Below are positions 1-6,919 of a stretch of 35,535 bases of DNA, piece after piece. The DNA is from CAYPIE01 sp964410665 (lineage in GTDB: Bacteria; Planctomycetota; Planctomycetia; Gemmatales; Gemmataceae), in NCBI GenBank assembly GCA_964410665.1, contig CAYPIE010000065.1:1-35535 (forward strand). Reading direction: 5' to 3'. The notes beneath the pieces were generated by a model, which made no database searches, was not told the origin of the DNA, and saw nothing but the letters and a program-made list of their open reading frames with translations. The position numbers and the translations under genes were made by a program. The first letter of the stretch is position 1, and each line of letters begins with the position of its first letter.

Positions 1-4
1 CGAG

Positions 5-24
5 CCCCGGACGTCAGTCCGGGG
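5..24. repeat. Palindromic hairpin CCCCGGAC-GTCA-GTCCGGGG
   Basis: A perfect 8-bp inverted repeat (5-12 and 17-24) with a 4-base loop, at the extreme left end of the window. The reverse complement of its right arm, with the adjoining GTT, recurs at the extreme right end (35524-35535). This behaves like a small dispersed palindromic element joined to the 29-bp tandem repeats that follow. It lies downstream of the aminotransferase stop codon at 126, so it could also end that transcript, but no U-tract is evident. Confidence 0.8.
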
Positions 25-27
25 GTT

Positions 28-119
28 CCCCGCACCGCAATCGCCTCTGCCTCTTTCCCCGCACCGCAATCGCCTCTGCCTCTTCCGCACCGCAACCGCC
101 TCGGCCTCTCCTTCTCGGC
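28..119. repeat. 29-bp tandem repeats, left copy
   Basis: Two 29-bp units start at 28 and 57 with CCCCGCACCGCAATCGCCTC, followed by a shorter diverged unit at 85 and a partial one near 112. The same unit occurs in inverted orientation at 35410-35525. Units abut without spacers. The array ends about 7 bases from the 3' end of the aminotransferase gene, so it is a 3'-flanking repeat rather than coding sequence. Confidence 0.85.
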
Positions 120-125
120 CTCTCC

Positions 126-1418
126 TTATTGCACCAACACCGTGGCTCCGGCGTGATCGGCAGCACGCCGGAGACGGCGAATCCCTTCGGCGAGTTGTTG
201 CTCGGCAACGACACCATAACAAAGTCGCACCTCACGGTCAGGAACCGGATCATCGTTCCCAACATGGCCAAAGGCACCCGGCACATAGAGCACGCCCTCG
301 CGCAGCGCTGCCTGGGCAAACGGATGACCTGGGCGGGTGGACATGCTTTCGGGCAGGGTCAGCCAGATATACAATCCCCCGGCTGGGCGGGTCCAGCTCA
401 CTCCGGGTAAATCGCCAAACGCCACCTCCAGAGCGCTTTGCATCAGATCCCGCTTGCGACGATAAACCTGCTGCAGGTGGGCGACATGTCGCTCATAGCG
501 GCCTTCCTCCATGAGTCTCAACAGGAGCATCTGCGCAAAATTATTTGAGCCAAAGTCATGGTTGCCCTTGAAGCGGTTTACCGCCTGCACCAAGTCCTGG
601 GGCAAAAAGCCGTAGCCGGTTTTCAGGCCTGGGGCGCACGGCTTGGAGAACGTATAAGTGCTCACCACCCACTGGTTGCGTTCATCAAACCGCTTAAGGC
701 TCGGCAGATCGGGCCCCTCAAAGCGGAGCTCGCGATAGGCAGCATCTTCTAAAATGAGAATGCGCTGCCGATTACTGTACTCCTGTACCAGCTCCAGAAG
801 GTGTTGCCGCCGAGCCAAAGATAAAGTACGGCCGCTGGGGTTCTGGAAGTAATCGACGGTGTAGATGAGCTTGAGCCGGGCCAGTTCGCCGGTGCGGGCC
901 AGCCTCTGTAAGCGTTCTTCCAGAGCGTCGGTGATCATTCCCTGCTCATCCATCGGAATGCTCTGCACCTCGACGCCATGGCTGGCGAGCACCCCGTGAA
1001 AGACAAAGTACGATGGGGCCTCGGTGAGTACGAGATCCCCTGGATCGAGCAACACCTCGGTGAGCAGATAAAGCAGCTGCTGAGAGCCTGAGGTGATGAC
1101 CACATCCTCAGGGCTCAGCTGCAGTTCCGATGGCGCTACTCCATCGGCCGCGCAGATATGTCGTAAGACACGTTCGCGAAGGCCCAAAAGCCCCTGGGTG
1201 GTGCCATACTGCAGAGCCTTGCGGCCCATCCGGGGGTCAGCGAGTAACTCACTGGCAACCGCCCGCAGATCCTCCAGAGGAAGCGAAGGCTCATCGACCA
1301 ACCCGGCAGCCAGGCTAATCAGATCCGGATTCTCAACCGCCTGTTGCATGAAGTAGCTGATGGGCGAATCCGCAGTCTGCTGGGACCGCCTGGACAGGGA
1401 CAGAGGTGGCAGGGCCAT
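126..1418 (-). CDS. PLP-dependent aminotransferase (fold type I, LysN/MocR-like aminotransferase domain)
   Basis: A 430-residue cytosolic aminotransferase using pyridoxal phosphate. The Schiff-base lysine is K259 in TFSKPCAPGLKTGYG, the pattern of the 2-aminoadipate/aromatic aminotransferase subgroup related to MocR regulators. Other family signatures are ITSGSQQLLYLL (108-119), YFQNPSG (190-196) and LEDAAYRELRF (223-233). There is no N-terminal GntR domain, so this is a free-standing enzyme; the substrate (aromatic, branched-chain or 2-aminoadipate) cannot be read from sequence. The ATG at 1418 is preferred: the frame stays open to 1685, but that stretch crosses a terminator-like hairpin and lacks family similarity, while GAGGAT lies about 10 bases before 1418. 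The stop codon is followed within 10 bases by the tandem repeats. Confidence 0.9.
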   Translation of the reverse strand: MALPPLSLSRRSQQTADSPISYFMQQAVENPDLISLAAGLVDEPSLPLEDLRAVASELLADPRMGRKALQYGTTQGLLGLRERVLRHICAADGVAPSELQLSPEDVVITSGSQQLLYLLTEVLLDPGDLVLTEAPSYFVFHGVLASHGVEVQSIPMDEQGMITDALEERLQRLARTGELARLKLIYTVDYFQNPSGRTLSLARRQHLLELVQEYSNRQRILILEDAAYRELRFEGPDLPSLKRFDERNQWVVSTYTFSKPCAPGLKTGYGFLPQDLVQAVNRFKGNHDFGSNNFAQMLLLRLMEEGRYERHVAHLQQVYRRKRDLMQSALEVAFGDLPGVSWTRPAGGLYIWLTLPESMSTRPGHPFAQAALREGVLYVPGAFGHVGNDDPVPDREVRLCYGVVAEQQLAEGIRRLRRAADHAGATVLVQ

Positions 1419-1451
1419 GGGTGTGGCATCCTCGTCGGTGGGAAAACGCAA

Positions 1452-1481
1452 AAGGCCCCGAGAAAAACTTCTCGGGGCCTT
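1452..1481 (-). terminator. Intrinsic terminator-like hairpin in front of the aminotransferase
   Basis: A perfect 12-bp stem (1452-1463 with 1470-1481, AAGGCCCCGAGA) with a 6-base loop. Read on the minus strand it is followed by TTTTGCGTTTT; on the plus strand no U-tract follows, so the orientation is minus. It lies 33 bases before the aminotransferase start, and could end a transcript of the small ORFs upstream or act as an attenuator for the aminotransferase. Confidence 0.75.
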
Positions 1482-1516
1482 CCAAAATACTTGTTGGATC
1501 GAACAACCGCCCCGCG

Positions 1517-1615
1517 TTAAGCTGCCCCTGCCAGAATCGCCATGGCCAATGCTGCAACACTTGCCAGCATGGCAGCGTTCAGATTGATCCCAGGTGCGAA
1601 GTTGGCAAACGACAT
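1517..1615 (-). CDS. Possible small hydrophobic membrane peptide (32 aa)
   Basis: An ATG-to-TAA frame of 32 codons. The N-terminus (MSFANFAPGINLN) is followed by an uninterrupted hydrophobic stretch of about 19 residues rich in A, L, M, V and I, ending AILAGAA, which would span a membrane once. A terminator-like hairpin in the right orientation lies 35 bases downstream, and no other gene on this strand uses it. Against it: no clear Shine-Dalgarno site (only CGAGTG near the start), tiny size and no recognised family. A longer frame overlapping it is an N-terminal extension of the aminotransferase frame and looks spurious. Confidence 0.4.
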   Translation of the reverse strand: MSFANFAPGINLNAAMLASVAALAMAILAGAA

Positions 1616-1711
1616 CACGCACTCGCGGCAACAGCGTTCTCAAAGCCAATGCTGGAGTTCTAGCATTGCTTTGTGCGAAGGACAACTGAAAATGGCGGGA
1701 AATGAGAGAAA

Positions 1712-1831
1712 TTACTCCGCCGGCGTGGGCTGCGTGAAGCGTCTCCTCGATCGTCGACCTCGAACCAACTCGCTCAGCCGATCGTAATCGTGGATGAAGC
1801 GGGCGCTGGTCCGCAACGTGTGACGACCCAT
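1712..1831 (-). CDS. Possible small basic peptide (39 aa)
   Basis: An ATG-to-TAA frame upstream of the small hydrophobic ORF on the same strand. The predicted peptide has a helical acidic/aromatic stretch (RFIHDYDRLSELVRG) followed by an arginine cluster (RRSRRR) and ends QPTPAE. No Shine-Dalgarno site is evident and no family is recognised. It would be the first gene of a two-peptide unit ending at the 1452-1481 terminator, but chance is a real alternative, because the stretch is also the leader of the divergent gene at 1859. Confidence 0.22.
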   Translation of the reverse strand: MGRHTLRTSARFIHDYDRLSELVRGRRSRRRFTQPTPAE

Positions 1832-1858
1832 GAGTGAGACGTCTGGCACGGGATCAAC

Positions 1859-3271
1859 ATGGCCGAACTGACACCTTCTGCCCAACCCCAACCGGTCGAG
1901 CGTACCGACTACAAACCCCTGTCCGGACTCGCCCTGGCGGCGATCATCGTCGCGAGTCTGTACACCCTCATCGCTGGCTTGCTGGTCGTGGTCGGACTGA
2001 TCAGCGGCAAACCTGTCGTGATCAAGGGACTGCTGGTTCTCGCCATCGTCGGCCTGGCACTGGCGATCGCCGGGCGGATCGCCATCCAGCGTTCCGAAGG
2101 AACTCGGGCCGGCTTGGGCATGACCCAGGTTGCCTGGTGGTTGAGCATCCTAGGTGGGGCTGGCTACGCAGCCTACTTCTTAGGCACCGAGGTGGCCATC
2201 AAACAGCAATCGGTCGACTGGGCCGAGCAGTGGTTTGAGGCCCTCAAACAAGACGACTTTCCCACCGCCTTTGTGATGTCCTTGGCACCCCCCGTCCGCC
2301 AAGGAGTGGATCCCAGTCAGGAAGCCGGCATCGAGGCCCGCTTCGGCGGCAACCGAGGCACCTATACCAAATTTCGCAATTCCCCGGTGATCCAGTTCTT
2401 TAAACGGAATCAGCCTGAGGACATTGGTGTCGACTATCAAGGCCAGCGCGCTTGGCGGGTCGATCCCAACGGCTACACCGTGGTGCAAAGCTTTGAGATC
2501 CTATCTCCAGAGGGCGTGTCCAACTATTCGGTGGAACTTCAGGCTCTCGAAAGCGAGGAATTGGGCGAACGACAATGGCAGATTAAACCCAATCCGAGCC
2601 TGCTCGACAATCTGAAACGAACCAGCTATGGCCGCATGATCAAAGAACTGCAAAATGATGCAAATCGTTTTGGCGGCTTATTTTTAATGGTCATCCGTCA
2701 ACCCAACGGGCCCTATCGGGTATTCCAACTGTCGCGGTCGCCGCAGGAGCAGGAACAACGCGCTGCCACCGCCTTGTTGATGCCTCCATTGCTGACCGGG
2801 CTATTGACCAGCTTGGATGCCAAAGACTATGAAGATCGCATCAACAGCGACACAAGCGACTTCTTCCGCGATGCGGATGGCCAGGCCTACCAGGACAAGG
2901 CCAAGCGAGCCTTATTCCGCGAAATCTGGCAGGCAGGACGCTTTATCCCCACCGGCAGCGCGGGTGGGCCCGGCGCCATTCCCGAATCGAACGTCACGAT
3001 CACCCCTGAGCAAGTCGAGGTCCGCGTGCCGATCGATCTGATCACTTCGGAGGCGCCCTATGCGACGACAACAGCCGTCTTGGTACTGGTCAGTCGCAAC
3101 CCGATCCTGTTAGACCAACTGCAATCCGCTTATGCTGCTGGCAAGGAAAATCCTCGGGATGCGGATCTTCGCCAGTCGATGTTGCTGAAGGATGTTGCGT
3201 TTAACTGGAGGCTCCAGGCCATCGAAAGCGACTTGGAAGGGGAATCGCCCCAACCGGAGATGGCACCCTGA
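1859..3271 (+). CDS. Membrane-anchored protein of unknown function (470 aa)
   Basis: I do not recognise a named family. Residues 1-20 are polar, then three hydrophobic segments follow (about 23-47, 58-77 and 94-112, including SGLALAAIIVASLYTLIAGL). The remaining 350 residues are soluble and predicted to lie on one side of the membrane. The soluble part starts with a helical WAEQWFEALKQDDFPTAF stretch resembling the small NTF2-like or DUF4878-like domains often attached to such anchors; this is a weak impression. The ATG at 1859 has only GGGAT before it. Its stop codon TGA overlaps the next start by one base (TGATG), so the two proteins are very probably translated together and may form one membrane assembly. 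Confidence 0.75.
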   Translation: MAELTPSAQPQPVERTDYKPLSGLALAAIIVASLYTLIAGLLVVVGLISGKPVVIKGLLVLAIVGLALAIAGRIAIQRSEGTRAGLGMTQVAWWLSILGGAGYAAYFLGTEVAIKQQSVDWAEQWFEALKQDDFPTAFVMSLAPPVRQGVDPSQEAGIEARFGGNRGTYTKFRNSPVIQFFKRNQPEDIGVDYQGQRAWRVDPNGYTVVQSFEILSPEGVSNYSVELQALESEELGERQWQIKPNPSLLDNLKRTSYGRMIKELQNDANRFGGLFLMVIRQPNGPYRVFQLSRSPQEQEQRAATALLMPPLLTGLLTSLDAKDYEDRINSDTSDFFRDADGQAYQDKAKRALFREIWQAGRFIPTGSAGGPGAIPESNVTITPEQVEVRVPIDLITSEAPYATTTAVLVLVSRNPILLDQLQSAYAAGKENPRDADLRQSMLLKDVAFNWRLQAIESDLEGESPQPEMAP

Positions 3272-3813
3272 TGGCACTTGATGAAGAGGTCGCCGGCGCG
3301 CAGGACCCACGTGAAGCACAAATCCGGAAAACTCTGCAAACCGGGCGTCTCATTGTTGTTGCGCTCTGCAGTGGCCTGATCGTTTTCACCGGGGTCGTTC
3401 TGGTGTGGAGGAATGAACCGGCTGCGGCTGAGCTCTCCATGTTCACCGTGCTCGCCTTGGTGATCACCGGAGTACACATCCTCCTGCAATTCTTCGTGCC
3501 TCGCATCATGATGTCTGTGGCACAACGCCGCTCTCAGGCGAACTTGCCTGCCCAGGATCGTTTGCCAAAGTTACTTTTGCTTTATCTGAACATCTTGATT
3601 GCCGGGGCATCTCTGTGCGAGGGGGCTGCCCTTTTATGTTTGACCGTCTACTTGGTCGAGGGCAATCTCAGCCTACTCGCCGCGACGTTAGTCATGGGCT
3701 TCTTGGTGGCCCGACGTTTGCCAACCCGCGAAGGGCTCGAAGCGTTTCTCGAGGCCCAACAGCCCTCCAGCAATGCGGATCCCTCTTCGGCGGAGGATGA
3801 TTCATCAAGCTAG
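3271..3813 (+). CDS. Small integral membrane protein of unknown function (180 aa)
   Basis: Starts inside the stop codon of the preceding gene (TGATG), a classical arrangement for translational coupling. It has about four hydrophobic segments: 29-49 (LIVVALCSGLIVFTGVVLVW), 54-75, 98-122 and 127-147. The C-terminal 30 residues are polar and acidic (SSNADPSSAEDDSSS). No family was recognised. The partner gene is also a membrane protein, so a two-subunit membrane complex is the simplest reading (inference). It ends 25 bases from the convergent DUF2237 gene, with no visible terminator between. Confidence 0.75.
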   Translation: MALDEEVAGAQDPREAQIRKTLQTGRLIVVALCSGLIVFTGVVLVWRNEPAAAELSMFTVLALVITGVHILLQFFVPRIMMSVAQRRSQANLPAQDRLPKLLLLYLNILIAGASLCEGAALLCLTVYLVEGNLSLLAATLVMGFLVARRLPTREGLEAFLEAQQPSSNADPSSAEDDSSS

Positions 3814-3838
3814 CCTGGTTGGCTCTGTCGGGCTCGAC

Positions 3839-4213
3839 TTACTCCGGGGGCTCGGCATCCAAGGCGTAGGCTTGTAACTCCTCAAGCGACACATATTCCA
3901 GAGCAGCCATGTGGGTCGCCGCCAAAAGTACCGGGGGGGCAACACCCGCATCCAGCGATTCTTTCCAACGTGATACACATAAACACCAGCGATCCCCCGG
4001 CTTTAAACCCGGGAAGCCAAACGCGGGAACCGGTGTGCTTAGATCATTCCCCCGTGAGCGGGTAAAGCTCAGAAAGGCCTCCGTGACCTCCGCGCAAACC
4101 AGATGCAAACCGATATCTTGGGGGCCAGTATCGCAGCGACCGGTACGATAGAATCCGGTCATGGGGTCCGTACAACAACTCGCCAGATCCCCACCAAGAA
4201 CATTTTTCGCCAT
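3839..4213 (-). CDS. DUF2237 family protein
   Basis: A 124-residue protein matching the DUF2237 (COG3651) pattern along its length: FYRTGRCDTGPQDIGLHLVC, then FTRSRGNDLSTPVP, FGFPGLKPGDRWCLC, and APPVLLAATHMAAL near the C-terminus. Conserved cysteines and histidines could bind a metal, but the family's function is not established. The ATG at 4213 is chosen because family similarity begins there (MAKNVLGG); an upstream in-frame start at 4246 would add an atypical basic stretch. It follows the permease gene by 92 bases on the same strand and may share its transcript. Confidence 0.88.
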   Translation of the reverse strand: MAKNVLGGDLASCCTDPMTGFYRTGRCDTGPQDIGLHLVCAEVTEAFLSFTRSRGNDLSTPVPAFGFPGLKPGDRWCLCVSRWKESLDAGVAPPVLLAATHMAALEYVSLEELQAYALDAEPPE

Positions 4214-4305
4214 GCTTCTATCTCTTGATCTCCTGAAGAAAACCAACCTTCTTAATCATCATAGCGGCATTCGCCTTCGCTGCGACACGATCCTTGCAGG
4301 TCTAT

Positions 4306-5892
4306 TCAGTCATGCCGCAGCGCCTGCACTGGCTCGACCCGAGCAGCCCGCCGGGCCGGATAGACCGCCGCCATGATGGTCACTAGCGTAGCAAACGTCG
4401 GCAACGCCAGCATCAGCCAAAGCGGAAAACGGAACATGGTGACTTCCACTGGTTGCTCGGTCAAGCGTTGCATGATCACTCGAGCTACCCGATCCCCGGG
4501 AATCGCGGCCAACCGGGCGACGAGCAGCCCCAGCCCTCCCCCGAACATACCAATGATGCTCCCCTCGCCTAAAAACAGACGCAGAATGTGGCCATCCCGA
4601 GCGCCCACCGCCTTGAGGATGCCAATCTCGCGTGTGCGTTCCAGGACACTGGTAAACAGTGTGTTGGTGATGCCTAGTGCGGCCACCGTTAAAGCAACCA
4701 GGGCAATGAAGTTCAGAGCAATGGTGACTAGCAGCACGTTGCCGCGGATCTGCCGCAGAATCTCCACCAAGGCGAAGGTCTTTAAGCCAAGTTTGCGAAT
4801 CTGTTCCTCGACCATGGCCACCTGGTCTTCCTCATCGACGATGACGGTGACTCGAGCAATCCCGGCTTGTTGACGACGTGGCAGTTGTTGGAAGAGCCGC
4901 GCACCGGACTCCAGAGGAATCAGCACATCCGCTTCGGGCAAAAATCTTGTCCAGAAATCGCGTTGTTGTTGTTGCTCGGCTTGCGTGACGGTCCGCAACA
5001 CTCCGACAATCCGCAGCGGCACCCGAACCGAGAGCTTCTCTGCCTCTAGCTTATTGGTGGCGCGCCGCTTGCGAAGTTTGGCCCAGACCTCCCGTTCGCG
5101 TTCGCTCAGTTCCAACGCGGTCAGCGCCTCGGGAAGTCGCGCGTTCAGCTTCTGCAGCAGTTGCAGTTCTTCGACACCCAGATCGGTGACTTCGGTTTCC
5201 AGCAGACTCAACAAACGAAGGGGGCTGGTTTTGGCTGCATTGGTCAGTTCCAAGACAAAGGTTTGTCCCAACACCGCGGCCACCTCAGCATCATCGCGGA
5301 TCCCCCACTGATAAAGCACATACTCATGTATCAGGGCTTCGGCAGCGGTGGAAGAGGTAAAGGTGCGGCCGCGAACCAGGCGTTCGGCCAGTCGCGGGTC
5401 ATCCAGCGGCACCGCAGCCACCCGATCGAGCAAGACCCAGCGGTCATTTTTCAGCGCGCGTCCGGGTTCATGCAGATCTGGGGTGACCTTGGCGACATGG
5501 GGCAAGCACGCCACAGAGGCAATGACTTCCTGAGTCAACGGTTTGGGAGCGGTCAAACCTTGGCGTTGCCGCCAGCGTTTAATGCGTAGTTCGCGGAGAC
5601 GTGCCCGCTTGGCAGGCGACATATTGCCTTCAATGGCAAGTACTTCGGGGGGCACTTGCTCGGTATCGAGGTCGACTGCTTGGTAATCGGGAAAGACTTC
5701 GATCTGGCGTAAGCGGTCGTTTTTCCGAAATTGGTCACGCACGGCCGCCGGAATGCCAAGGCCGATGGAAACGCTCAAGGCCAGGGTGGCCGTGCCAATG
5801 ACCACCCCAAGCAAGGTCAAGCTAGTACGCAGCTTCTGCCGCCACAAGCCCGCCAACGCCAACAAGATCGCATCCCAACCGCGCACGTGCAT
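4306..5892 (-). CDS. FtsX/MacB-type ABC transporter permease
   Basis: A 528-residue inner-membrane permease of the MacB/FtsX superfamily: one TM helix at about 22-48 (LRTSLTLLGVVIGTATLALS), a periplasmic domain of over 300 residues (MacB_PCD-like but longer than usual and rich in charged residues), then three TM helices at about 386-412, 441-460 and 488-512. The conserved cytosolic motif EIGILKAVGA follows TM2, and the end ARRAARVEPVQALRHD is typical of MacB permeases. Such permeases usually work with a LolD/MacB-type ATPase, which is not adjacent here; they move lipoproteins or drugs, or transmit force across the membrane. The ATG at 5892 is preferred over TTG at 5904. The gene lies 54 bases after the FHA gene, likely in one operon. 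Confidence 0.9.
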   Translation of the reverse strand: MHVRGWDAILLALAGLWRQKLRTSLTLLGVVIGTATLALSVSIGLGIPAAVRDQFRKNDRLRQIEVFPDYQAVDLDTEQVPPEVLAIEGNMSPAKRARLRELRIKRWRQRQGLTAPKPLTQEVIASVACLPHVAKVTPDLHEPGRALKNDRWVLLDRVAAVPLDDPRLAERLVRGRTFTSSTAAEALIHEYVLYQWGIRDDAEVAAVLGQTFVLELTNAAKTSPLRLLSLLETEVTDLGVEELQLLQKLNARLPEALTALELSEREREVWAKLRKRRATNKLEAEKLSVRVPLRIVGVLRTVTQAEQQQQRDFWTRFLPEADVLIPLESGARLFQQLPRRQQAGIARVTVIVDEEDQVAMVEEQIRKLGLKTFALVEILRQIRGNVLLVTIALNFIALVALTVAALGITNTLFTSVLERTREIGILKAVGARDGHILRLFLGEGSIIGMFGGGLGLLVARLAAIPGDRVARVIMQRLTEQPVEVTMFRFPLWLMLALPTFATLVTIMAAVYPARRAARVEPVQALRHD

Positions 5893-5946
5893 TCCCGAAG
5901 CCAAACTCCGCGCAGGCAGGTTCTGGCCTAGCCAGACCCTGCCTGG

Positions 5947-6579
5947 TTACGTCCGTGGACGACGCATGTATTGTCGCAGAATCTCGCCCGCGGTCGATGA
6001 ATTATCGAGCTTCTCTTGCTTTGGATCCGGCTTCTTTGCACCATCAACTTGGGTCTCGGCATTGACCGCCGGCAAGTCAAACACCGTACTCCCCTCGGGA
6101 ATGTCTTCCTCACGCGGCTCGCTAGAAGCAGCGTCATCGTCCTCCATCCCTAACAAGATCGCGGCCATCTTGTCGGATTCGGGGTCGCTGTTGGTCCCAG
6201 ATTCGACGCCAAGGTCGACCTGCTCGGCATCGCTGGTGGCCACCGGCGACGCCACGGGACTCGCCGCAGGAGCCTGGGCAGGTTCCCCCTCAATGTGCAC
6301 GACAAACACCAGCGGACCCGCTTTGAGCACATCGCCCGGCTGCAGTACCTGATCACCTTGAACCGGTTCGTCGTTGACAAACGTGCCATTGGTGCTGCCA
6401 AAGTCGCGGATCACGACCTGGGTGGGTTGTACTAGCACCACACAGTGTTGCTTGCTGATCGCCGGGCTCGCGGGCCGGAGTTGACACTGAGGATCTCGGC
6501 CAATTAAAAATTGGGGGGTAGTTAGAGGAATACGCTTCCCCTGATGAACCCCATCTGCTACTTCCAAGAACACCTTCAT
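5947..6579 (-). CDS. FHA domain protein with disordered acidic tail
   Basis: A 210-residue cytosolic protein. The FHA phosphothreonine-binding domain covers about residues 1-96: strand MKVFLEVADGVHQGKRIPL, then LIGRDPQC (25-32, the conserved GR), S42 and H45 of the S-x-x-H-like ISKQHC, and FGSTNGTFVND (60-70, with the key N64). Residues 100-190 are rich in A, P, S, D and E and look disordered. The last 15 residues (AGEILRQYMRRPRT) form a short basic helix that may be a docking motif (inference). The start at 6579 has AGAGGT seven bases upstream; a longer frame to 6900 is rejected. It directly precedes the FtsX-type permease, suggesting that it reads a kinase signal for that transporter. Confidence 0.9.
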   Translation of the reverse strand: MKVFLEVADGVHQGKRIPLTTPQFLIGRDPQCQLRPASPAISKQHCVVLVQPTQVVIRDFGSTNGTFVNDEPVQGDQVLQPGDVLKAGPLVFVVHIEGEPAQAPAASPVASPVATSDAEQVDLGVESGTNSDPESDKMAAILLGMEDDDAASSEPREEDIPEGSTVFDLPAVNAETQVDGAKKPDPKQEKLDNSSTAGEILRQYMRRPRT

Positions 6580-6919
6580 ACGACGACCTCTTATCAAATT
6601 AGCGAAATGGTCGCGAGGACCGCGTGGCGAAGCATTGCCCAGCGAGGTGCCCTTGCTTGCGCCCCAGGTGGAATCCGCACAATTCCGCCGCCGCAAACGT
6701 AACGGCATTAGAGCAATGTGTCGACACAGGATGTCCATCCCCGGTTCCAGAGCCCTTCTGCCAGCAACGCGAGTACAAGTCGTCCCCTTGCCGGATCCCA
6801 AGACGCGGAGTTCTAGCCAGGAAAGACCGCTGCGGACTGCCACCCCACGGAGGAGACGTGGGTTTAGGGCGTGCTCTGGATGGGAGATTGGTGTCATCAT
6901 AGAGGAAGGAAAGTTAAGA
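6580..6919. other. 340-bp divergent intergenic region (FHA gene / lipoprotein gene)
   Basis: Holds the promoters of both flanking genes. Open frames here are extensions of the neighbours and show no family similarity. Only short imperfect inverted repeats are visible (for example CCACG-N7-CGTGG near 6854). No convincing -35/-10 pair was found by eye. Confidence 0.5.

Larger units (their letters stand above)
1419..1858. other. 440-bp divergent region between aminotransferase and membrane-protein pair
   Basis: Besides the terminator-like hairpin (1452-1481) and two candidate minus-strand small ORFs (1517-1615, 1712-1831), the region holds an inverted repeat AATGCT-N8-AGCATT at 1648-1667. It must contain the promoter of the plus-strand gene at 1859. 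No confident sigma-70 box was found by eye. Confidence 0.5.

Noticed and set aside
1487..1513. tRNA T-arm-like sequence GTTG-TTCGATC-CAAC on the minus strand
   Set aside because: Only a four-pair stem; no acceptor, D or anticodon arms can be built around it.
1419..1685. N-terminal extension of the aminotransferase
   Set aside because: The extra 89 residues cross a terminator-like hairpin and have no family similarity.
6635..6919. Longer start of the solute-binding lipoprotein
   Set aside because: It would place the lipobox after residue 120 and ignores the strong ribosome site before 6920.
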